The notes below the pieces were generated by a model, which was not told the origin of the DNA, did no database searches, and saw only the letters and a list, made by a program, of their open reading frames with translations. 33,437 nt of DNA from Fidelibacterota bacterium (GTDB lineage Bacteria; Fidelibacterota; Fidelibacteria; Fidelibacterales; Fidelibacteraceae): contig JAIPIT010000014.1 of the NCBI GenBank assembly GCA_021734505.1, forward strand, positions 1 to 33,437, written 5' to 3'. The stretch's first letter is position 1, and each line of letters begins with the position of its first letter. Position numbers and translations under genes: made by a program. Below are positions 24,640-32,159 of this stretch, piece by piece.

Positions 24640-24686
24640 AGACGCCATGCATGGCGTCTCATAGACGCGATAAATCGCGTCTCTAC
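24640..24686. repeat. Two adjacent palindromes (AGAC...GTCT family)
   Basis: AGACGCCATG plus its exact complement (24640-24659), then AGACGCGAT-AA-ATCGCGTCT (24663-24682) and CTAC. Each has the shared AGAC/GTCT ends and a different core. They fill the gap between the SIS and ROK genes, ending 4 bp from the SIS stop codon. Confidence 0.9.
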
Positions 24687-24689
24687 ATT

Positions 24690-25697
24690 TTATCCAATGA
24701 ATTCATTTCCTACTTTTCTTGCGCGGGTCGGATGATCCAGATCCACACCACAAGCGATCCCTACTTCAACCAGAACATTCCAGCAGGCTTGCAATTGCAA
24801 ATAGGCATCATGACAAGATAGTGATGGAATTTTGATCGTCGGGAACATGGTATCATGATCAGAGATCGCGATCACTTTCATGCCCACACCATCAACCAAA
24901 ACTTCTTTGAACTTTTCTTCTTCTTCTTTGTATGGGTCAACAACGATCACAACTTCATTCTCGCTCATAACCTCTTCAATACCATGAACCGCATAGGTCC
25001 CTTCAAGATACCCCGATTTTTTACGAGTGATCTCGTTCGTTTTAAGAGCTGCTTCCTCGGCAACACCAACATTACGCCCGGCAAAATATATAACATCCGC
25101 TTTGGCTATACTAGCGATCAATTCGGGATCGATCTCCATTTCAAGAACTTCTTTGGATTTATCGGCCAGTTCTTCCATGGTATAGGTACAATTAGCCCCT
25201 AAAAATGATTTGACGAGTTGATGATAGAATAAAGCTTGTTCAATCACACTTTTTGTAGCTGCAACAGCTTCTTCTTTACCACAATTTAAAACAAATTCAT
25301 CATCTGAGATGGCACCAAGGGGTGTATTTTCATGTGCGATCAAGGCAAATTTTCCCGCAGCTTCTTTATTCTTAAAAAGCGAGATGACTTCTTTGGTCTT
25401 ACCAGAATTTGAAGCACCAAAAAGAGTGAATTCTTTCAATTTCAATTCAGCAGCCTGGCGACTACCCTCAGTATAAGCCGTAATACCAAAACCATTTTTC
25501 TGGATCAGATTGATCGTATGTTTTGCGGGGAAAATTCTTGATGAACCTTCACCGGACATGAAAAGTTTTTTTGTCTCTTTTAAAGAATCTATCGCTTTTG
25601 TGAGATCTTTTGTTTTAAAGTTGCGGATGACATCTACAGTTTCAAGCATTTCTTTACAAAGAGCGTATTGCGCATATTTTGGTTCTGATAATTTCAT
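24690..25697 (-). CDS. SIS-domain sugar isomerase/deaminase-like protein
   Basis: 335 residues with two SIS domains. The first has SGEGSSRIFPAKH near residues 49-61 and FGASNSGKTKEVISLF near 93-108; the second has YFAGRNVGVAEEAALKTNEI near 206-225 and YAVHGIEEVMSENEVVIVVDP near 235-255. The double-SIS layout without a glutaminase domain is that of glucosamine-6-phosphate deaminase/isomerases (archaeal GlmD, bacterial NagB-II) and of AgaS/FrlB-type enzymes. The reaction here would be glucosamine-6-phosphate (or another aldose/ketose phosphate) to fructose-6-phosphate, feeding the neighbouring phosphofructokinase. The exact substrate is inferred from neighbours. AAGGA precedes the ATG; the gap to the phosphofructokinase gene is 21 bp. 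Confidence 0.82.
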   Translation of the reverse strand: MKLSEPKYAQYALCKEMLETVDVIRNFKTKDLTKAIDSLKETKKLFMSGEGSSRIFPAKHTINLIQKNGFGITAYTEGSRQAAELKLKEFTLFGASNSGKTKEVISLFKNKEAAGKFALIAHENTPLGAISDDEFVLNCGKEEAVAATKSVIEQALFYHQLVKSFLGANCTYTMEELADKSKEVLEMEIDPELIASIAKADVIYFAGRNVGVAEEAALKTNEITRKKSGYLEGTYAVHGIEEVMSENEVVIVVDPYKEEEEKFKEVLVDGVGMKVIAISDHDTMFPTIKIPSLSCHDAYLQLQACWNVLVEVGIACGVDLDHPTRARKVGNEFIG

Positions 25698-25718
25698 TTT
25701 ATTTTCCTTGGTCTATTA

Positions 25719-26921
25719 TTATTTTTTTTCAATTATTTTCAGTACGCTAAGATCAGCGTATTCGGGTTTTTTCCCCAACAAAGGCCTAATATATTCATTG
25801 AATGCCGGGGTCATATCCATACCGTTTTCCGCAATATATTTTGCGGGAATGGGTTTTTGTTTACCACCGACATCGCATAGAGGAACTTTGCCGATCCGGG
25901 TTTTGTATTCGGGACCTTCCAGGCATTCGATGGTTGTCATGAAACCGGACTCGCCATTGGCGGCCAATTCAACGGCTTTGACACCTAACTCAAATGCTTC
26001 TTTCACATCTATATCAACGGTACGGTCATCTGCGCACATGGGTAAGGATTCGGTGACCTGAAATTCACCACGCATATCGGGGAAATGTTTTGTAATGATC
26101 TTATGGATTTCCATTCCAACGGAAACGCCACCCATAGCACCAAATTCCTTGTTACCAAAATCATCATTGACTTTGGTCGCAGAAACCGGATTGCCGTCTT
26201 CGTCCATCACCCCTTCACCGGTAATAATGGAAACAAATCCGTATTTATCATAACATTCTTTAAAGAACTCTACAAATTTATCTTCATTGAAGGGAGTTTC
26301 CGGCATGAGAATGATATGAGGCGGATCAGATTCCTTTTCCTTGAATCCATAAGGTGCAGCTGCCAGCCATCCGGCCGAACGACCGATCGTCTGATAAATA
26401 ACGAACTGGTCGACTTTTTGCATGTCCTGGGTAAGACGGCCGCCCTGATAGACAGATAGTGCCGTATATCGAGCCGCAGAAGGGAATCCGGGTGTATGAT
26501 CGGTCAATGGCAGGTCATTATCTACGGTTTTGGGACAACCCATGCCTCCCAACTCATAACCTTGCTCTTTACAGTATTTTTCAACTTCATAAACGTTCAA
26601 TTGTGTATCGTCGCCGCCAATCCCAAAAAAATAGCGAATATTGTATTTTTTAAAAACTTCAAGCACACGCGGTATATTTTCAGTATTAAGTTTAATTCTT
26701 GAAGAACCTAAGGCTGAACCAGGTGTTTGTTGAAGCAGATCAACAGGGGCATTGGTAAGATCAATAAAATCTTCTTCCAAAAGACCTTTCATTCCAAAAT
26801 GACATCCCCAAACTTCTTCTACGTTTTCTTCTTTTAGACATTGTGAGATAATCCCGGCCAGACTTGAATTGATCACAGCTGTGGGTCCACCGGTTTGTGC
26901 TACAACAGCAATTCCTTTCAT
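25719..26921 (-). CDS. pfp: Phosphofructokinase, probably PPi-dependent
   Basis: 400 residues of the PFK family, phosphorylating fructose-6-phosphate. Seen are VAQTGGPTAVINSSLAG at the start, FGIGGDDTQLN near residues 98-108 and CPKTVDNDLPLTDHTPGF near 127-144. The second Asp in GGDD (ATP enzymes have GGDG) and the Lys of PKTVDND (ATP enzymes usually have PGTIDND) are the known marks of pyrophosphate use, so the reaction is probably reversible. This is established family knowledge applied to two visible residues. AAAGGAG stands before the ATG. It reads into the SIS and ROK genes as one likely operon. Confidence 0.88.
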   Translation of the reverse strand: MKGIAVVAQTGGPTAVINSSLAGIISQCLKEENVEEVWGCHFGMKGLLEEDFIDLTNAPVDLLQQTPGSALGSSRIKLNTENIPRVLEVFKKYNIRYFFGIGGDDTQLNVYEVEKYCKEQGYELGGMGCPKTVDNDLPLTDHTPGFPSAARYTALSVYQGGRLTQDMQKVDQFVIYQTIGRSAGWLAAAPYGFKEKESDPPHIILMPETPFNEDKFVEFFKECYDKYGFVSIITGEGVMDEDGNPVSATKVNDDFGNKEFGAMGGVSVGMEIHKIITKHFPDMRGEFQVTESLPMCADDRTVDIDVKEAFELGVKAVELAANGESGFMTTIECLEGPEYKTRIGKVPLCDVGGKQKPIPAKYIAENGMDMTPAFNEYIRPLLGKKPEYADLSVLKIIEKK

Positions 26922-26966
26922 TCTAATTGTGCTCCTTTGCTTATTTTGACTTGATCACTGATCCTC

Positions 26967-27085
26967 AGACAGGATTACAGGATATTCCAGGTTGTCTTTA
27001 GACAGGATAACAGGATATTCCGGGATGTCTTTAGACAGGATTACAGGATTTATCGGATTGTCCCCAGACAGGATAACTAGATAAC
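26967..27085. repeat. 33-bp tandem repeat, about 3.6 copies
   Basis: Copies begin at 26967, 27000, 27033 and 27066, exactly 33 bp apart, each starting AGACAGGAT(T/A)ACAGGAT. The first two full copies end in TGTCT, so a copy starts and ends with inverted AGACA/TGTCT. The word ACAGGAT is repeated inside each unit. The array fills the gap between the GATase-like and phosphofructokinase genes. Confidence 0.9.
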
Positions 27086-27168
27086 CATGATGAGGTTTTT
27101 TCTGTATCGTTTGATTTTTTTAAAATCCCGTTAATCGTATTTATCCATCATCCATAATTCCTAATTAT

Positions 27169-27948
27169 TCAAAACATCGATTTCAATAAGTTCGCTACGA
27201 ATTTATAGTACATATTGCCTACTTCGATGAAGCCTGTTTCAAAATCTATATGTTTGCGGTCGGTTCCCCAATCCACAAAACCTCCAACCCAATGTGGTGC
27301 CAGATCAAAAGCCAGAGCGGCAGTTTTACCCTCTCCAATTTGGTCCATGACGAGCAAGGGGATCTCTTCTTTATTCACTTCTGTGCTTAAAATACCGTTC
27401 ATAGCGGATATTTCTATTTTCCGGCCGCATAATATGCATGCGTTCTTATCTTTAGGTTCAAATTCGTTGTATCCACCAATGACTGCGGGACGCATCCAGT
27501 CAAGGTCTTTGCAGATCGGATGATGTATATCGAGAGGTGTCACTGCAATTCCCTGGTCGTAATTTCTACGATCATCGTATTCATTTAATTTAACCGGAAG
27601 AACATCTTCAAGAGGTGAATTTTTGTATTCAATGTTTAAACCTGTAAATGATTCCCAACCACCGATCATTAATAGTGAACCACCCTGCTTCGTAAAATCC
27701 GCAATTTCTTTAAGTCGTTCATCATTGATCTGTTCACGGGGATAGTCTGAGAGAATGATCAGGTCATAAGCAGAAATAGTGATACTTTGTGGAAATGGTA
27801 AAGCGGAGGGAACATAATCCATATCATATCCTTCCGCATGAATGATAGCTGCAAGATATATCGCAGCCATATCAATATCGTCATCTCCGCAAAACAGAAT
27901 ATTTTTCTCTGATCCTTGTATGAATCTTCTTAAAGCAAGAGGTTCCAA
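27169..27948 (-). CDS. Glutamine-amidotransferase-like (DUF1355-type) protein
   Basis: 259 residues from a TTG start, chosen because AGGAG sits 6 bases upstream; the nearer ATG is in a different frame. The alpha/beta fold has KNILFCGDDD, YDLIILSDYPREQI, GGSLLMIGGWESFTG near residues 91-105, and GKTAALAFDLAPHWVGGF near 207-224, which match the putative GATase1-like family (PF07090), related to ThuA-like and class-I amidotransferase folds. The usual nucleophile cysteine of the elbow is not obvious: the GGW position has no Cys, so catalysis of the amidotransferase type is doubtful. It follows the PIG-L deacetylase gene by 58 bp with a hairpin between. Often found near sugar-metabolism genes; role unknown. 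Confidence 0.7.
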   Translation of the reverse strand: MEPLALRRFIQGSEKNILFCGDDDIDMAAIYLAAIIHAEGYDMDYVPSALPFPQSITISAYDLIILSDYPREQINDERLKEIADFTKQGGSLLMIGGWESFTGLNIEYKNSPLEDVLPVKLNEYDDRRNYDQGIAVTPLDIHHPICKDLDWMRPAVIGGYNEFEPKDKNACILCGRKIEISAMNGILSTEVNKEEIPLLVMDQIGEGKTAALAFDLAPHWVGGFVDWGTDRKHIDFETGFIEVGNMYYKFVANLLKSMF

Positions 27949-27959
27949 AACATGCTCCT

Positions 27960-27990
27960 AAAAAAAGGCGTCCGTCAGCTGACGAACGCC
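27960..27990 (-). terminator. Hairpin plus T-run between PIG-L and GATase-like genes
   Basis: GGCGTCCGTCAG (27967-27978) pairs with CTGACGAACGCC (27979-27990) with one mismatch; the minus strand then has seven T. The ribosome-binding site of the next gene starts at the T-run's edge, so there is no room for a new promoter; it may work as a partial terminator or attenuator. Core shared with 1684-1707. Confidence 0.7.
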
Positions 27991-28006
27991 CTTATACATA
28001 TTGTCC

Positions 28007-28804
28007 TTAGAATAGATCCTTGTAGTTGTTCACCGAATAGAATCTAAATTCGATCTCCCTAATATACTCGAAAGGTCCGCCGGCTTTAACGCCTTCTACC
28101 AATGAAGCGATCTGTTCCTGTGATTTATAAGCAAGAATAGCATCTAATTTTGTTTGGAATACTTCTTCAGATGCTTCGATCTTTAGATTGGGAGCATCTG
28201 CAAAATCACAATATACACCAAATTCATAAGCAACGGGAGGAGGTGTCGGTTCACCGAGTTCCGGCCAAATGTTTCCACCTGCATGGAACATGGAGATCAG
28301 AACTTCCTGATAAACGATCTTATGATCAGGGTGAAGATCTTCTCCAGTAGGGAGGAAGATACGGGTCGGCTTAACCTTGCGGATATAATAAGTAAAAGCA
28401 TTTTGAAGTCCGGTATAACCTTCGATAGCGGGATCGCCGGCTTTGGCAGCACGACGGCCAACAAAAGAGGTCGTATCACAATCCGGAAAATCAGCAAAAA
28501 AGAAATGCTCTTCATCAAGACCCATGACCTTGAAAGATTCAATAGTTTCTTCCTGACGGATCTTACCGATGGTCTTTTCCTGCTCCATATGGCAATAGCC
28601 CATGCCGCCATCGGTAGTTACCAATGCATAAACATCAACACCGGCTTCGATAGCTGAGCGCATCGTAATACCGGAGCCTAATACAATATCATCATCATGA
28701 GGACCGATGAACAGCCATGTTTCTTTTTCTTTCCAATCCGGAAAAATTCCCTTCAAATTATCAACACTTTTTACGTCTTTTCCTGTGCGGCGCAAAAACT
28801 TCAT
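28007..28804 (-). CDS. PIG-L/LmbE-family deacetylase
   Basis: 265 residues. PIG-L enzymes remove N-acetyl groups from sugars such as GlcNAc using zinc. The signature GPHDDDIVLGSG near residues 34-45 holds the metal ligands (His, Asp, Asp), and LPTGEDLHPDHKIVYQ near 151-166 gives the second His motif (HPDH). The segment FADFPDCDTTSF near 102-113 is also typical. Length is normal. AAAAGGAG stands before the ATG and it is the first gene of the run that continues through the GATase-like protein, phosphofructokinase, SIS protein and ROK kinase. In Thermococcus a PIG-L deacetylase works with a SIS-type deaminase in chitin breakdown, which is why I suspect an amino-sugar substrate here. Confidence 0.88.
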   Translation of the reverse strand: MKFLRRTGKDVKSVDNLKGIFPDWKEKETWLFIGPHDDDIVLGSGITMRSAIEAGVDVYALVTTDGGMGYCHMEQEKTIGKIRQEETIESFKVMGLDEEHFFFADFPDCDTTSFVGRRAAKAGDPAIEGYTGLQNAFTYYIRKVKPTRIFLPTGEDLHPDHKIVYQEVLISMFHAGGNIWPELGEPTPPPVAYEFGVYCDFADAPNLKIEASEEVFQTKLDAILAYKSQEQIASLVEGVKAGGPFEYIREIEFRFYSVNNYKDLF

Positions 28805-29371
28805 GCTCGCTCCTTTTCGTTATAGGTTTACCTGTCCAGAATCTGATTAGTACCATTATTTATCAATCTTATTAAGATGCACATATTTTCAATCATTTTC
28901 AATTGATTTTTTCATTTTTTTGAATGATTAGCAAGAAATTAAGGATTTTTCCTAACTACCTAAAATTAAGGGAGAAAGGAGTATAGAGTATGGAGTGTAG
29001 AGTATGCAAAAGAAAATATAATATCAAAAGTCAAAATCGGAAGACCCCACTTCTTTGCATTGAAGTAGCTACGCAGGACTGGCGAAATATAGAATATGAT
29101 CAGCAGAAAGCTGGGGGTTGTACCAGTATTTTATTCTTACTTTCTTCTTTGAGACGCGAATATTTAATCCGTCACAGGATCCTGTGGAGCTACAGAGTTC
29201 TTTGGAAATGTGGGCGCAAAAAGCTTTGCTTTTTGTTAGTCTCTCCATCTCACCTTTTCACCTTCTTCTTTACAAAAACACCTTGTATTCACAAGCACTT
29301 TGCTTTAGTTTTCAAAATATTGCACACACGGTAGTTGCAAGGCAAATAAATGATAATGAGGAATAAAATTT
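28805..29371. other. Gap of about 570 bp without a convincing gene
   Basis: Holds a 7-bp array (28979-29006), a 14-bp palindrome CACAGGATCCTGTG near 29174-29187 and a small hairpin AAAAAGC/GCTTTTT near 29218. Two open frames of 82-114 codons exist (28990-29334 and 29118-29366), but both have odd composition, overlap in different frames and match no family I know. It could be a decayed gene. Confidence 0.5.
28979..29006. repeat. 7-bp tandem array, four copies
   Basis: GAGTATA (28979), GAGTATG (28986), GAGTGTA (28993), GAGTATG (29000). Units contain TAG across their joins. This one is not at a visible gene end. Confidence 0.85.
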
Positions 29372-29452
29372 ATCAAAGATCAAAATAATAATTCAGACAA
29401 TAAACTCACGAGTTCGATTCTTAATAAATTTGGAATTACAGCGCTAAATCCA

Positions 29453-30712
29453 ATGCAGGAGGAGGCGGCTGAAGCGATACTGTCGAATTCGGATGTTATC
29501 CTGCTTTCTCCAACCGGGACAGGTAAGACCCTGGCCTTTCTCATACCATTGATCGAGACACTTAATCCGAACTGTGATGAGGTTCAAGTTCTGATCCTTG
29601 TTCCTTCCCGCGAATTGGCTTTACAAATTGAACAAGTATGCCGCGATATCGGATCGGGATTTAAAGTTAATGCCGTGTATGGCGGACGTTCGGGAACACT
29701 TGACAAGATCGACCTGAAACATCGGCCGGCCATTCTTATTGGCACACCCGGACGGATCGCCGATAGATTAAGACGAGACAATTTCCCTTTGGAAAACATC
29801 AATACTCTTGTTTTGGATGAATATGATAAATCTCTGGAAGTCGGTTTTGAAAAGGAAATGACCCAGATCATTGAAAAACTTCCCTATGTGGGTCAAAGAA
29901 TTCTCACATCGGCGACCAGCTATGCCAAAATACCTGAATTTATTGGCCTGCAGGAACCTGTTATTATCGACTATCTTCAGGAAACCGGTTCTCAACTAAC
30001 GGTAAAGATGCTTCTTTCCGATGATAAAGACAAACTGAGATCGTTGAAAAAAGCGCTGGCCTTTATTGGTCCGCAACTCGGCATCATATTTTGCAACCAT
30101 AAAGATGCTTTGGAGCGGATACATGCATTTTTGGCTGAACAGAACATTCAACATGAATGCTTTCATGGCGGCATGGAACAAGTCGATCGCGAACGCGCTC
30201 TGGTCAAATTCCGCAATGGTTCATCTAAACTGCTTCTGGCCACCGACTTGGCGGCACGCGGACTGGATATTCCCGAAATTAAATTCATTCTTCATTATCA
30301 TCTTCCCCTGCATAAAAAAGAATTCATCCACCGGAACGGACGAACCGCTCGTGTGAACGAACATAGCATTGCCTATATACTGCAATGGAAAGACGCCGAG
30401 ATCCCCGATTTTATTAAAGACATAGCGCCCGAGGAACTCAATGTAGACGAGCAGCCGGACAGCACGCTCACGCCGCCCCAAGAATGGAAAACCCTGTACA
30501 TCACAGGCGGACGGCGAGATAAAATATCAAAAGGTGATATCGCCGGATTGTTTTTCAAACAAGGTGAGATCAAAAAAGATCAGCTCGGCCTCATCGAGAT
30601 CAAGCAAACTTGCGCCTATGCAGCTGTCCAAGCCGATGCAGCTGAAAAGCTCATCGAAAAGACACATAATAGCAAACTTAAAAAAAAGAAGGTAAGAATT
30701 AATCTTATATGA
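29453..30712 (+). CDS. DEAD-box RNA helicase
   Basis: 419 residues from the first in-frame ATG, but the gene surely starts earlier. Motifs seen: Q motif (ALNPMQEEAAEAI), I SPTGTGKT, Ia PSRELALQ, GG, Ib TPGRI, II DEYD (a variant of DEAD), III SAT, then the second domain with LIFCN-like GIIFCNHKD, TDLAARGLDIP and HRNGRTARV (VI). ATP-driven RNA unwinding, probably in ribosome assembly or RNA decay. The C-terminal part holds a small DbpA-like RNA-binding domain (about 345-419, TLYITGGRRDKISKGDIAGLFF). The frame stays open back to 29360 and encodes KLTSSILNKFGITALNP, the start of the Q motif, yet has no ATG, GTG or TTG. GAGGA (29358-29362) lies 9 bases before an in-frame ATC at 29372. Confidence 0.9.
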   Translation: MQEEAAEAILSNSDVILLSPTGTGKTLAFLIPLIETLNPNCDEVQVLILVPSRELALQIEQVCRDIGSGFKVNAVYGGRSGTLDKIDLKHRPAILIGTPGRIADRLRRDNFPLENINTLVLDEYDKSLEVGFEKEMTQIIEKLPYVGQRILTSATSYAKIPEFIGLQEPVIIDYLQETGSQLTVKMLLSDDKDKLRSLKKALAFIGPQLGIIFCNHKDALERIHAFLAEQNIQHECFHGGMEQVDRERALVKFRNGSSKLLLATDLAARGLDIPEIKFILHYHLPLHKKEFIHRNGRTARVNEHSIAYILQWKDAEIPDFIKDIAPEELNVDEQPDSTLTPPQEWKTLYITGGRRDKISKGDIAGLFFKQGEIKKDQLGLIEIKQTCAYAAVQADAAEKLIEKTHNSKLKKKKVRINLI

Positions 30713-30722
30713 TCCCTCCTTC

Positions 30723-30740
30723 GTCCCGAAGGATCGGGAC
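30723..30740. repeat. Intergenic hairpin GTCCCGA/TCGGGAC
   Basis: GTCCCGA (30723-30729) and TCGGGAC (30734-30740) with loop AGGA, followed by TACGGCGGGCAGGC and later TTATCCTGAGCA (30771-30782). These words resemble dispersed intergenic repeats I have seen in other bacterial genomes, from memory only. Confidence 0.6.
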
Positions 30741-30806
30741 TACGGCGGGCAGGCATAAGCGAGAATAGTGTTATCCTGAGCATTGAGATAGTTCTAAATT
30801 AAAATC

Positions 30807-31763
30807 ATGTCTATAGAAAATAACCAAGAAACAACAAGCAGATTGCACCCTCGGAATAAAAACCGTGAGCAATATGACCTTGCTGCATTAGTAAGCCTTT
30901 ATCCAAAGCTGGAAAATTATATTAAACCTAACAAATTTGGCGTAAAATCCGTCGATTTTTCAAATCCACATGCTGTTAAAATTTTAAACAAAGCGATACT
31001 AGATCATTATTACGGAATAAAGAATTGGGATTTCCCCAGTGAGAATTTGTGCCCGGCAATACCCGGTCGAGCAGATTACATCCATCATATCGCTGATCTA
31101 CTAAGTGAATATAATTCAGGTGTCATTCCAATCGGAAAGAAAATTACATGTTATGATATTGGTGTAGGAGCCAGTTGCATTTACCCCATTATTGGTGTTG
31201 TAGAATATAATTGGAATTTTATTGGCTCTGAGACTGATCCAAAATCACTTATATCTGCTAATGCTATTGTTAAATTCAATCCATCCCTTAAAAACAAAAT
31301 TGAATGTAAATTGCAAAAAAATCCGAATGATATATTCTTTGGTATCATTGATATGGAAGATAAAATTGACTTATCCATATGTAATCCACCCTTTCATTCT
31401 TCAGCAGAAGAAGCTCAGAAAGTAACTCAAAGAAAAGTCAAGAATCTATCGGGAAGAAATTCAGAATTTCCGACACGAAATTTTGCAGGAATCAGTAATG
31501 AACTCATATGTGATGGTGGAGAATATAAGTTCATTATGAATATGATCAGAGAGAGCAAGCTATTTTCAAAAAACTGTTATTGGTTTTCAACCTTAGTGTC
31601 AAAACAGTCTAATTTAAAAGGGATAACCATAACCCTGAAAAAAGCCGGCGCGACACAGATCAGAACCATCCCCATGGGCACCGGAAATAAATCCACTCGT
31701 ATCGTCGCCTGGACATTCTTCTCTGAAGAAGAACAAAAAGAATGGGCGGAAACGAGATGGTGA
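30807..31763 (+). CDS. rlmF: 23S rRNA (adenine(1618)-N(6))-methyltransferase RlmF
   Basis: 318 residues. RlmF methylates N6 of A1618 in 23S rRNA with S-adenosylmethionine. The family pattern is strong throughout: LHPRNKNREQYDLAALV at the start, NPHAVKILNKAIL near residues 52-64, CPAIPGRADYIHHIADLL near 82-99, IGVGASCIYPIIG (SAM-binding motif I) near 117-129, and the catalytic CNPPFHSS near 197-204, then WFSTLVSK near 257-264. Length is normal. The stop codon TGA is the first three bases of a ten-copy 7-bp array. No strong ribosome-binding site is seen before the ATG. It stands between the helicase and the VF530-type gene on the same strand. Confidence 0.95.
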   Translation: MSIENNQETTSRLHPRNKNREQYDLAALVSLYPKLENYIKPNKFGVKSVDFSNPHAVKILNKAILDHYYGIKNWDFPSENLCPAIPGRADYIHHIADLLSEYNSGVIPIGKKITCYDIGVGASCIYPIIGVVEYNWNFIGSETDPKSLISANAIVKFNPSLKNKIECKLQKNPNDIFFGIIDMEDKIDLSICNPPFHSSAEEAQKVTQRKVKNLSGRNSEFPTRNFAGISNELICDGGEYKFIMNMIRESKLFSKNCYWFSTLVSKQSNLKGITITLKKAGATQIRTIPMGTGNKSTRIVAWTFFSEEEQKEWAETRW

Positions 31764-31830
31764 CTAGTAACTAGTAACTAGTAACTAGTGACTGGTAACT
31801 GGTAACTAGTGACTGGTAACCGGTAACTGG
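31761..31830. repeat. 7-bp tandem array of ten units beginning at the rlmF stop codon
   Basis: Ten 7-bp units, consensus T(A/G)AC(T/C)(A/G)G, start at 31761, 31768, 31775 and so on to 31824. The first unit's TGA is the rlmF stop. Every unit starts with TAA or TGA, and several contain TAG. It ends 9 bp before the next gene's ATG. Confidence 0.95.
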
Positions 31831-31838
31831 TAAAGATT

Positions 31839-32081
31839 ATGGAGAAAAATACTACAGCAAAAATAGAACAACTCAATAATCCCTTACATGGGATTAAATT
31901 GACACATATGCTAGAGTTGTTAGTCAAGCATTTTACGTGGGAACAACTGGCAATAATGGTCAACATCAACTGTTTTAAAAACGATCCTTCAATCAAGTCC
32001 TCCCTTAAGTTTTTAAGAAAAACACCGTGGGCTAGAGATAAGGTTGAAGAATTATATATTGATTTGATCAGTAATCAGTGA
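31839..32081 (+). CDS. VF530 (DUF2132) family DNA-binding-like protein
   Basis: 80 residues, normal for the family. The pattern [57 protein letters not shown] is highly characteristic of VF530. The family has a small all-helical fold with a suggested DNA-binding role, from the Vibrio fischeri structure; the biological function is not known. The ATG follows the rlmF stop-codon array directly; the only upstream purine run is GGTAAAG, itself part of the last repeat unit, so translation signals here are made of repeat sequence. The stop TGA lies in another 7-bp pattern (AGTAATC AGTGAGC AGCCTGC). Confidence 0.93.
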   Translation: MEKNTTAKIEQLNNPLHGIKLTHMLELLVKHFTWEQLAIMVNINCFKNDPSIKSSLKFLRKTPWARDKVEELYIDLISNQ

Positions 32082-32098
32082 GCAGCCTGCCCTTCGTA

Positions 32099-32115
32099 GC
32101 TAAACGAATTTTAGC
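32099..32115. repeat. Small hairpin GCTAAA/TTTAGC with CGTAGC-like flank
   Basis: GCTAAA (32099-32104) pairs with TTTAGC (32110-32115). The surroundings CCTTCGTAGC and TTTAGCGTAG are reminiscent of the CGTAGCTTTAGCG loop word, as if split by an insert. Confidence 0.45.
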
Positions 32116-32159
32116 GTAGTAGGGTAAACAGTAAACAATGAACTATAGTGAGCGGATGA

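Noticed and set aside
26967-27085. CRISPR array
   Set aside because: The 33-bp units lie directly next to each other with no unique spacers, and no cas genes are present.
27169-27948. Functional glutamine amidotransferase
   Set aside because: The fold resembles GATase1 but the usual nucleophile Cys is not visible at the elbow, so I kept only a family-level call.
29118-29366. Open frame of 82 codons ahead of the helicase
   Set aside because: TTG start, overlap with another weak frame, no recognised motif, and sequence full of low-complexity words.
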